A stretch of 29,017 nucleotides of DNA from Bacillota bacterium (GTDB taxonomy: Bacteria; Bacillota; Clostridia; Acetivibrionales; DSM-1351), in contig JAEYNI010000085.1 of NCBI GenBank assembly GCA_023412635.1, positions 1-29,017 on the forward strand. Direction: 5' to 3'. Below are positions 23,050 through 29,017 of the stretch, piece by piece. Both the position numbers and the translations under genes were made by a program. The notes below the pieces were generated by a model. It had not been told where the DNA came from. It worked only from the letters and a program-made list of their open reading frames with translations, and made no database searches. Within the stretch, counting starts at the first letter, position 1. Every line of letters begins with the position of its first letter.

Positions 23050-23910
23050 ATGCAAAAGGACTTTATAATTAATAATATCGGTATTGATGAAGAAGAATAC
23101 AGGATTAACGATTATTTTTTATTAAAGCAAGATATAGAAGATAAAAATAAAACATGGGTATATACAGAAGGAGACGATTCTGACCATTTCTATGACAATG
23201 ACATTTTGCTTTTTGATTCACTTCTTTTATCTATACCAAAAGTGCATATTAGCATTAGTAGTAGAAAAAAGGAACCTACTGAAAGAGATTTCGCGTATAA
23301 TCTATATAAGGACAGAATAGATTTTTTGAATAGCAATATGTTTAATTTTTACTTTGATATAAACGGGGATTTTGATTATTCCTACTTTACGATCGGTAAG
23401 CATCATATTAATATAATAAGGCATGTATTGGATATAGTGATACAACATAGTAAAATTTGTAAACAAGAAAGAGATAACAATACTTGGATTGCAGATAGAT
23501 GGTTTATAGCATATAATCACTTTAATTCCGCTTATAAATCCATTTCTGTTGAGTTAAGCATACAAAATATGATAACCGCTTTAGAAGCATTACTTGTCGA
23601 GGGATCGGGTGAGTTAAACTTTAGAGTAGCTTTGTATTCAAGCCTAATTGTAGAAAGTGATCCAGAGAAAAGGAAGGAAGTATCAAAACTAGTCAAATAC
23701 ATGTATGACATAAGAAGCAAGTCTGTACATGGAGAAATTATGTCGGCCCATAAGAAGCTTAAAAATTTTGATTATACAAAGTATTATCGATTTAAAGAAA
23801 TTACATCCGAGGTATTAGTAAAAACATTTGGAAAAAAGGAAGATGAAATTTTTAATGCCTTAGATAATATGATTTATAGTCCCCGTGATTTTAAGTACTA
23901 TATCACATAA
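23050..23910 (+). CDS. HEPN (ApeA-type) protein, 286 aa
   Basis: AAAGGAGATG precedes the ATG. The N-terminal 165 residues are an unrecognised beta-rich region. Residues about 166-240 match the ApeA-like HEPN pattern: ELSIQNMITALEALLVEGSG, then RVALYSSLIVESD, then YMYDIRSKSVHGE with R222-x4-H227 as the catalytic-type motif. ApeA HEPN proteins are anti-phage abortive-infection ribonucleases that cleave tRNA; this one is shorter than ApeA and lacks a clear match to the ApeA N-terminal domain, so it is a relative, not the same gene. It is the only rightward gene inside element B. Confidence 0.75.
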   Translation: MQKDFIINNIGIDEEEYRINDYFLLKQDIEDKNKTWVYTEGDDSDHFYDNDILLFDSLLLSIPKVHISISSRKKEPTERDFAYNLYKDRIDFLNSNMFNFYFDINGDFDYSYFTIGKHHINIIRHVLDIVIQHSKICKQERDNNTWIADRWFIAYNHFNSAYKSISVELSIQNMITALEALLVEGSGELNFRVALYSSLIVESDPEKRKEVSKLVKYMYDIRSKSVHGEIMSAHKKLKNFDYTKYYRFKEITSEVLVKTFGKKEDEIFNALDNMIYSPRDFKYYIT

Positions 23911-23966
23911 TTTCATATATAGTACTTAATCGCGCTTTACGACTATATGGCAGTAGTAAAGCGCGA
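23891..23966 (+). terminator. two adjoining perfect hairpins at the end of the HEPN gene
   Basis: TTAAGTACTATAT (23891-23903) pairs with ATATAGTACTTAA (23917-23929), a 13-bp stem overlapping the last codons. Directly next to it TCGCGCTTTAC (23930-23940) pairs with GTAAAGCGCGA (23956-23966), an 11-bp stem with a 15-base loop. No long T run follows, so simple rho-independent termination is doubtful. They lie between two convergent genes. Confidence 0.6.
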
Positions 23967-23989
23967 ATTTCTGAGGGTATGATGATAAA

Positions 23990-24982
23990 TTATCTTATAG
24001 TCGCCTTTATCCTATTAACGAGTCTGTTATATAAATCTTCTTCTGATTTCCATATGATGTGGTTAACCTGTTGGGTATCAAAATGCGGATTAAAACAATC
24101 GTCTTTACACGTCATTATTACTTCTTTCTTTAACCCTTTTGCATATCCGGCCTCATAATAGACCCCACCTCTACTACCTGTAAAGTCAGCAATTACAAAC
24201 CTACTTTTTTCTATCTCATAAAGGATCTCAGGCACAATAAAATTGTTATATTCCTTTTCATCAATAATTACAGGAAAATATCCGCAATCGGTAATAGCTT
24301 TAAATATGCTTTCACGAGCACCCTTCATCTGGTCATTAAACCACATCGCAATAAAGGCCGTATTGCTAACTTCCAAATTCTTTTGAATGTTTTGGATTGT
24401 ACTCCAAGCCTTAGCTGTTAATGTATAATATCTGATAAAATCACCTAAAGGGGCCTGAGATGTCTTTATAAAACGGCCTTCTTCCAAAATCTCTATCAGT
24501 GCTCTGAGTTCTTGCTTAGAGTTCTTAGAAGAATAATCCTCTTTTACAAAAAATATTGGGTATACTTCATTTGCCGTAGTAAAGTTAATTATTAACTCAT
24601 CACCAATATACTTAACAGCGTTGCCTAGATTTACAAGTATCATATCTAATTGTTCATTTATAGTATTTGGGAATAGATTTAAAAGTGTTCTAGTTGATAT
24701 AAAGTGATGATTCTGTGCTATTCCTTCCTCCCAACTAGAAGAAAATATATGAGGTATTGGCTTTTGCTTTATTTTAGAATTAACATTCTGACTTAAAAAC
24801 CAAAATAAGCACGCTTTCAATTTAGAGCTGGGCATTGAATCGGAGAATAAATCTATAGTATCATTTTCAATAATAAACTCACCACATCTTTGGCAAGAAT
24901 ACCTCTTAGCAAAGTAATTAATTTGATCTTGTTCTAAAGCCTCTATCCCACAAACAGGGCATTTGCAGTTTCTTTCTGACAT
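23990..24982 (-). CDS. zinc-ribbon protein with nucleoside deoxyribosyltransferase-like domain, 330 aa
   Basis: CPVCG (C8, C11) and CQRCG (C30, C33) make an N-terminal zinc ribbon. The middle is helical. From about 206 the C-terminal domain resembles nucleoside 2-deoxyribosyltransferases: TAFIAMWFNDQMK, EIEKSRFVIADFTGSRGG with D266, then YYEAGYAKGLKKEVIMTC with E277. This fold binds nucleosides or nucleotides and is related to TIR-like and SLOG-type domains used as effectors in defence. Nucleotide or NAD binding is inferred. AGGTGGAG precedes the ATG at 24982; the frame opens at a GTG four codons earlier. Confidence 0.75.
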   Translation of the reverse strand: MSERNCKCPVCGIEALEQDQINYFAKRYSCQRCGEFIIENDTIDLFSDSMPSSKLKACLFWFLSQNVNSKIKQKPIPHIFSSSWEEGIAQNHHFISTRTLLNLFPNTINEQLDMILVNLGNAVKYIGDELIINFTTANEVYPIFFVKEDYSSKNSKQELRALIEILEEGRFIKTSQAPLGDFIRYYTLTAKAWSTIQNIQKNLEVSNTAFIAMWFNDQMKGARESIFKAITDCGYFPVIIDEKEYNNFIVPEILYEIEKSRFVIADFTGSRGGVYYEAGYAKGLKKEVIMTCKDDCFNPHFDTQQVNHIIWKSEEDLYNRLVNRIKATIR

Positions 24983-25042
24983 AATAGACTCCACCTCACA
25001 TTAACATATGTACTTTCTCAGTTTACCACCAAATACTGCTAA

Positions 25043-25444
25043 TTAGTACTTTTTTCTACAAAAATCCATCACAATAGCTAAATAAAAAATATAGAACGGA
25101 CAGACCTCTCCCCGGTAATGTTCTGGAAATATAGGTAAAAAAGAGAAAAAGCACCTACTGTTAATTTGTGAGCACTTTAATAAATTCCAGTTTTTTATTA
25201 TCTCATTTGCCTGATCTTCTGTTATTTCATCATAAAATACATCTTCACCGATATATATGCAGCTTATCTCAGGCGCAGGAACCCATCCTTTTTTATTTAC
25301 CTTATCATAACGCTCAAAGTCATGATTGATTCTTCGATATAGGCGATAAGCTGTTTTCTTTTTCTCGTTATATTCGTATGCAAAATAAAAATCTTCAAAC
25401 ATATTAATCTCATACATAATATATGTAAAATCCAATTCATTCAT
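25043..25444 (-). CDS. hypothetical protein, 133 aa
   Basis: The first 85 residues look like a compact alpha/beta protein (FEDFYFAYEYNEKKKTAYRL, GWVPAPEISCIYIGEDVFYD, EDQANEIIKNW). After NW the composition turns to Cys/Phe/Ile-rich sequence (CFFSFLPIFPEHY), which could be a membrane-like tail or out-of-frame coding after a frameshift. The ribosome site is weak: GGAAGGTGG is too far from the ATG. It lies 60 bases before the zinc-ribbon gene in the same direction. Confidence 0.5.
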   Translation of the reverse strand: MNELDFTYIMYEINMFEDFYFAYEYNEKKKTAYRLYRRINHDFERYDKVNKKGWVPAPEISCIYIGEDVFYDEITEDQANEIIKNWNLLKCSQINSRCFFSFLPIFPEHYRGEVCPFYIFYLAIVMDFCRKKY

Positions 25445-25520
25445 ATCTACTTTAAATTATACCACCTTCCTGGGAGTGAAATCAGCTTAAGATTATCCCC
25501 TAATATTTTTGATATGTACT

Positions 25521-25570
25521 CCATCATTCCCCATCATTACTTAGGGTTTCTTAGGGGTTCTTAGGTCCTT
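25521..25570. repeat. short tandem decamer repeats
   Basis: CCATCATTCC and CCATCATTAC are adjacent (25521-25540), followed by TTAGGGTTTC, TTAGGGGTTC and TTAGGTCCTT (25541-25570). All are exactly 10 bases in register, close to one helical turn. Confidence 0.55.
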
Positions 25571-25612
25571 AAAAAGCATTTCCAATATAGCGTTTTTCAA
25601 GTTTTAAGCTGT

Positions 25613-25647
25613 TTTGGAACATTCGTTTGGAACGCTCAAACGTTCCA
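25613..25647. repeat. TTTGGAAC direct and inverted repeats
   Basis: TTTGGAAC at 25613-25620 and 25626-25633, 13 bases apart. The second copy is part of an inverted repeat TGGAACG/CGTTCCA (25628-25634, 25641-25647). It looks like a regulator-binding cluster. Confidence 0.5.
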
Positions 25648-25657
25648 TTGAAATATT

Positions 25658-25816
25658 TTACAATAGAATTTGATTTAAGGTAATGCCTACCTCTTTACAT
25701 TTATCTAATTTAGTACGCCTATCCCCAGGATTTAATAGCAGTTCAGCCATCTTCACTTGCTTTGAATGTGGCTTCCATTCTTTACTTTTTCTTACCTTTT
25801 TGCGTATCAATATCAC
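25658..25816 (-). pseudogene. terminase-small-subunit-like HTH fragment, 52 aa
   Basis: GTG start after GGCGGGTG. KEWKPHSKQVKMAELLLNPG and DRRTKLDKCKEVGIT match the N-terminal HTH of phBC6A51-type phage proteins, commonly terminase small subunits or related factors. The recognition helix would follow GIT, but the frame ends six residues later, so it is truncated. It supports a phage origin for the right part of element B. Confidence 0.5.
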
Positions 25817-26129
25817 CACCCGCCAATGTGTCCGGAGCTCCTACACGCGCGTAAAAGGTTGACATTTACTAACAACCCTTTATTTCATCTTCTCGCGCGC
25901 ATACGGAAAAAAGTAAGGTTTTGCTAGGTTTTCTTTATTTATTTTGTTCTCGTATTAATTCATGATTAAGTATTAAAGCAACCTTTAAGGGCTGATATCT
26001 TTTAAAGAAATATACTTAGATGGTATATAAATGATATAAAGTTGTCTATGATAAGCAAAAAACAAGTTAACTTTTAATTATTTACCTGTTTTTATATGAC
26101 CCGCCACAACCTATACTTATTTTTAGTAA
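25817..26129. other. gene-free stretch before the tail gene
   Basis: No open frame with a ribosome site is seen. ACGCGCG (about 25854) and TCGCGCGC (about 25893) flank a 40-base AT-rich segment, unusual GC islands in this DNA. The rest is AT-rich and without recognised sites. Confidence 0.35.
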
Positions 26130-27107
26130 TTACGTTGATACTTCCAAGCTCATGGTGTGCACCGGTAAAAACTCATGCGTAACCTCTTTTACTATTAATC
26201 TTTTGTTCAGACTTATATCTGATATTTGAGCATAAAAGCTACTACCCGCACGAACAGATGTATCTCCCAGGCAATCAAGGGTAAGTGTTTCATTTTCGTG
26301 ATTGTATAAAGATAACATGGTTTGAGCCTTGTTTAAGGCCTGTGAATAATTCATATCACTGTCAACACTTTCATAGTACTGCAGCAATCCATATTTCTTT
26401 ACTGAGCTATCATCCTTTGCAATTGCTGTTACTCCGGCTTCTTTTGCTTTACCAGCTTTTATTTTAATATGGTTATAAAACTCATCATCAATGGACTTTT
26501 CACGACTAAAGTCATAGCATAGACTCTCATCACCCAATACAAGATCAAGCTTCAAGTCCTCCATATCCCGAATTGCAATAGTGCCAAATTCATCACGTAA
26601 ACAGTATTTTTTACCAGTATTCATCAACGTGTCGCTTATCCCCTTATAAATTATATCCAGCCATGGGTCTCCGTCTGCAACCCTTGTTGATAATACATAT
26701 TTAGTATCTGTGAGAATGCCTTTTCTGAGACCAAAGTAATTACACATTATTGTAACTAATGTAGTAACTGTTTCATTCTGTATCATTCGGGAGTCCTTGG
26801 CTTTACAGTAACGTAGCATATCGTAGGCTGTAACTGTAACTTCCTTTCCTTTGCTTTTACTATGTTTGAATACTATACCCGAAAAAATCCCCACATCATC
26901 ATACTTGAACTGAACAGCGTTACCGTTTTCAATCTGTATATCATCATCAATATATGAAAACTCAAGCTTGCTGCAACCGTTATTCAGGACATCTTTATAT
27001 GATACTTTTGTGATAAGTTCACTTATTTCATAAAGTTTCTCATCTGGCTTTCTTAATAAAAATTGTATCACGAGTATCTTCTCCCTAAAGCCGTTATTTT
27101 TTTTCAT
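26130..27107 (-). CDS. XkdQ/YqbQ-like phage tail hub protein, 325 aa
   Basis: The pattern ITKVSYKDVLNNGCSKLEFS, then NAVQFKYDDVGIFSGIVFKH, then VTVTAYDMLRYCKAKDS is that of XkdQ/YqbQ proteins, the gpD-like baseplate hub of PBSX-type contractile tails. The later part (YNHIKIKAG, LGDTSVRAGSSFYAQI, RLIVKEVTHEF) also fits, and the length is normal for the family. The ATG overlaps the stop of the preceding frame as TAATG. No other tail genes remain nearby, so it is probably an isolated survivor of a lost prophage or tail module. Confidence 0.78.
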   Translation of the reverse strand: MKKNNGFREKILVIQFLLRKPDEKLYEISELITKVSYKDVLNNGCSKLEFSYIDDDIQIENGNAVQFKYDDVGIFSGIVFKHSKSKGKEVTVTAYDMLRYCKAKDSRMIQNETVTTLVTIMCNYFGLRKGILTDTKYVLSTRVADGDPWLDIIYKGISDTLMNTGKKYCLRDEFGTIAIRDMEDLKLDLVLGDESLCYDFSREKSIDDEFYNHIKIKAGKAKEAGVTAIAKDDSSVKKYGLLQYYESVDSDMNYSQALNKAQTMLSLYNHENETLTLDCLGDTSVRAGSSFYAQISDISLNKRLIVKEVTHEFLPVHTMSLEVST

Positions 27108-27316
27108 TAATACTCATCTGAAATAAATTGATTTTCGGAGGAACACAGCATTAGGTCCCTGTATCCAAAACCACCCTCCGGGAGTTCTCTTTTTAAAATC
27201 ATTATTGTACTTTTCCTTCCGTCGTTCCCTATGTTTTCGACTATGTTGGCAATTTGATAGCCATTAAGCTGTGTCAACTCGCTTATATCCTTTATCCATA
27301 ATATATATACTATCAT
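27107..27316 (-). CDS. 69-aa frame coupled to the tail hub gene, possibly a gene fragment
   Basis: It reads ELTQLNGYQIANIVENIGND, then STIMILKRELPEGGFGYRDL. It overlaps the 3' end of the NHL gene by 53 bases in another frame and its own start has no ribosome site. The clearly coding part begins after the NHL stop. Two readings are possible: the NHL gene suffered a frameshift and this is its former C-terminus, or it is the tail end of a lost tail protein. Family unknown. Confidence 0.4.
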   Translation of the reverse strand: MIVYILWIKDISELTQLNGYQIANIVENIGNDGRKSTIMILKRELPEGGFGYRDLMLCSSENQFISDEY

Positions 27317-27965
27317 TTCTATCTATTCCCAATCCATAAACATCATTAATTTGTCCATTGTATGCTGGCCCTCCATCACCGCTATATCCATAAATTCCTG
27401 TCCCTGCATATGTTGAAATCATGCCATCCTGATCAATTTTTCTGATTCTATCATTTTTATAGTCATTAAAATATACATTACCCTTTGCATCTACAACAAT
27501 ACCAGCTGGGTGATTAAGTTTAGCTTTTCGTGCCTTTATGTTATCTCCATTATAGCCAGCTTCCCCTGTTCCTGCGATTGTGCTGATTATACCAGTTTGG
27601 GCATCTACCATTCTTATCCTTTGATTGTATGTATCAGCTATATAAATATTTCCATCCTTATCTACATATACACCCTCAGGCCCATTGAGCTTTGCGCAGA
27701 TAGCAAGTCCCCCATCGCCATCAAATCCGTTCAAAGCACATCCCACTACAGTTGTAATGATTCCGGTCTTTGCATCTATTTTCCTAATTATATTATTATG
27801 TATTTCAGCAACAAAAACATTATCATCATTGTCAATTGCTAGACCAGCAGGCCCGTTAAGTTTGGCTACATCAGATTTCCCTCCATCGCCACTATAACCA
27901 GCAATACCTGTTCCAGCATATTTATATATTTTAGCCTTAAACCATTTAGAATCTTTTGAATTCAT
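27264..27965 (-). CDS. NHL-repeat beta-propeller protein, 233 aa
   Basis: TTGGAGG lies seven bases before the ATG. Four tandem repeats of about 57 residues are obvious, each with GYSGDGG or a variant, AKLNGPAG, DNDDNVFVAE or DKDGNIYIADTYNQRI, then TGIISTIAG. These NHL blades form a propeller for binding, often of proteins or glycans. Four blades are too few to close a ring, and the last repeat is cut after DKGYKRV, so the C-terminus is probably truncated or frameshifted into the 69-aa frame. No signal peptide. Position beside a tail hub gene suggests a former tail-associated binding protein, but that is inference. Confidence 0.75.
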   Translation of the reverse strand: MNSKDSKWFKAKIYKYAGTGIAGYSGDGGKSDVAKLNGPAGLAIDNDDNVFVAEIHNNIIRKIDAKTGIITTVVGCALNGFDGDGGLAICAKLNGPEGVYVDKDGNIYIADTYNQRIRMVDAQTGIISTIAGTGEAGYNGDNIKARKAKLNHPAGIVVDAKGNVYFNDYKNDRIRKIDQDGMISTYAGTGIYGYSGDGGPAYNGQINDVYGLGIDRNDSIYIMDKGYKRVDTA

Positions 27966-28041
27966 TTTTAACCTCCAATGCTTGTAATAACAGTAGTATT
28001 ATACCTACATAAACTTGACAGCAGTATGTCATATTATATTT

Positions 28042-28076
28042 CAGGTCGCACGTTCGAATCGTGTCGGGCGTACCAG
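28042..28076 (+). repeat. attachment site copy 3 (right end of element B)
   Basis: 35 bases identical to 92-126 of the tRNA region, ending in TACCAG. It lacks the anticodon-arm part present in copy 2, so element B's exchange point lies within or left of these bases or the copy has decayed at its left edge. Confidence 0.9.
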
Positions 28077-28078
28077 GC

Positions 28079-28115
28079 AAAACCGCTTGGTTGTGGGATA
28101 CAGTTGAGCGGTATT
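28079..28115 (+). terminator. terminator after att copy 3
   Basis: ACCGCT (28082-28087) and AGCGGT (28107-28112) pair, followed by ATTTAT. It is probably the original terminator of the tRNA, displaced by the integrations. Confidence 0.5.
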
Positions 28116-28193
28116 TATAAGAAAGTCTCAGGGCACATTTTTAGGGTACAGATATTTTCCATCTATATAAACTCTACTACTTTAATTTTAATA

Positions 28194-28226
28194 TAAAACA
28201 ACTCCCCTGGATTTATGCCGGAGGAG
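28194..28226 (-). terminator. leftward terminator after the FxLYD-like fragment
   Basis: On the minus strand CTCCTCCGG and CCAGGGGAG pair with one mismatch and one T-G, followed by TTGTTTTAT. Confidence 0.65.
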
Positions 28227-28242
28227 CCACTTTTTATATACT

Positions 28243-28434
28243 TTATTTAACCATACTATCAACTTGCACCTTATATTTTTTAACTCCCTTTGCACTGTCA
28301 GCACCCATAGCAGTAAAGGTCATTGTCTCTCCTGCAGCTATATCATTAATCGCGCCGGCTGCAGTGCCTAGTAGTTTATTATTTTTGTCATAGAAACTAA
28401 CCTTAATCGTAAAACTGTGCAATTTAGAATTTGG
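28243..28434 (-). pseudogene. C-terminal fragment of an FxLYD-type protein
   Basis: The frame reads SFTIKVSFYDKNNKLLGTAA, then AGETMTFTAMGADSAKGVKK, ending VDSMVK. This matches the FxLYD-type surface or lipoprotein domain. No start codon or ribosome site is present; a stop precedes the fragment. The N-terminal part is missing, so it is a relic lying outside the last att copy. Confidence 0.5.
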
Positions 28435-28453
28435 AAAAAAGTATCAAAAGGAT

Positions 28454-28483
28454 AACCTTCATTGCTGTTTACTGAAGGTTTTT
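28454..28483 (+). terminator. rightward terminator before the ABC gene
   Basis: AACCTTCA and TGAAGGTT form an 8-bp stem with an 11-base loop, followed by TTT. It insulates the ABC operon from upstream transcription. Confidence 0.7.
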
Positions 28484-28649
28484 ATGTGAGATATAATAAT
28501 AGCGATAGAAGATTAAATCTTAAAAATAAACAAAAGCTTTTTTTTGTGCATAAATGCAACTAAAGATAACAAAAATTATATATTTCTGACAATTCTGGTT
28601 GGTGGAAGTTCAGGCAACTGAAAGTTACAATAATCACATAAATCATATT

Positions 28650-28667
28650 AATTGTATTTTTACAATT
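28650..28667 (+). promoter_or_regulatory. inverted repeat before the ABC gene
   Basis: AATTGTA and TACAATT with a T4 centre lie directly before the GGAGGG ribosome site, a likely operator or mRNA hairpin affecting the ABC operon. Confidence 0.4.
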
Positions 28668-28679
28668 TGGAGGGAGATT

Positions 28680-29017
28680 ATGACTGCTGTATCAATTCAG
28701 AATTTGACCAAGAACTACCCGTCCTTCAAGCTAGATGGTGTAAGCTTTTCGCTTGAACCGGGAAGAATAGCGGGTTTCATAGGACGAAATGGCGCGGGGA
28801 AGACCACTACTATCAAATCAATGCTGAACCTTGTTCATCCGGATAGCGGAGAGATGGAGTATTTTGGTTTGACGCTTTCGGGAAATGAGGCAGAGATAAA
28901 GAAGAGAATAGGGTATTCAACGGGAACCGTAAACTGGTATCCGAGAAAGAAGATTCGTGAAATCGTTGATGTCACAAAGGATTTCTATGACAGCTGGGAT
29001 GACGTTGCATATAGAAA
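28680..29017 (+). CDS. ABC transporter ATP-binding protein, partial at window end
   Basis: TTTGGAGGGAG precedes the ATG. The protein starts MTAVSIQNLTKNYPSFKLDG and has the Walker A loop GRNGAGKTTTIKSML, then a Q-loop-region equivalent with IGYSTGTVNWYPRKK. The Q residue typical of the Q-loop is replaced by sequence like that of YtrB-type ATPases, and FYDSWDD is also usual there. YtrB-type proteins pair with membrane permeases and a GntR-type regulator. Only the first 112 codons are in the window. This is ordinary chromosomal sequence. Confidence 0.88.
   Translation, partial: MTAVSIQNLTKNYPSFKLDGVSFSLEPGRIAGFIGRNGAGKTTTIKSMLNLVHPDSGEMEYFGLTLSGNEAEIKKRIGYSTGTVNWYPRKKIREIVDVTKDFYDSWDDVAYR

Overview
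The window is AT-rich DNA from a low-GC Gram-positive bacterium, most likely a clostridium. The evidence is base composition, strong AGGAGG-type ribosome sites, XkdQ/YwfO/YwgA-like proteins and clostridial prophage-style genes. It starts at a tRNA-Arg(CCT) gene (49-125) and ends in ordinary chromosome (an ABC transporter ATPase from 28680). Between them lies a tandem accessory island. The 3' part of the tRNA is repeated at 19733-19785 (53 identical bases) and again at 28042-28076 (35 identical bases), which divides the island into two integrated elements, A and B.

Element A (about 126-19785) looks like a prophage-derived satellite. Its right end carries an intact tyrosine integrase (18290-19561) coupled to a zinc-finger protein. 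A divergent XRE regulator, an excisionase-like HTH and a large Prim-Pol/D5 primase-helicase (14484-16925) follow on the other strand, then small phage-type genes and a degenerate recombinase-like gene. Two copies of a GC-rich cos-like sequence (10390-10438, 13542-13590) and a broken tail tape-measure gene suggest that the structural genes of a cos phage were deleted. The left part carries cargo: a HEPN protein (TIGR02391-like), a tightly coupled sce7726-sce7725-RES operon, and an unrecognised protein (8558-9190). This cargo lies between an array of about ten palindromes (2826-3748) and a smaller set of related palindromes (9304-9412). The far left holds small regulators, including an RHH protein with a large inverted-repeat operator, and a decayed gene.

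Element B (about 19786-28076) has no recognisable integrase. Its left end carries different putative arm repeats (TGACTACTA) from the TACCGAC repeats of element A, so it probably belonged to another integrase family and is now a stranded or cis-mobilisable passenger. Its cargo is a dNTPase-like HD protein with a YwgA-like partner, a membrane coiled-coil protein, an ApeA-type HEPN protein, and a zinc-ribbon protein with a nucleoside deoxyribosyltransferase-like domain. Phage remnants follow: a terminase-small-like HTH fragment, an XkdQ-like tail hub protein and an NHL-repeat protein.

Taken together, the locus reads as a tRNA-anchored defence island built by stacked integrations. The best candidates for something undescribed are the sce7726/sce7725/RES cassette with its palindromic surroundings, and the HD/YwgA pair. 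Defence functions are inferred from domain content and context; none was tested.
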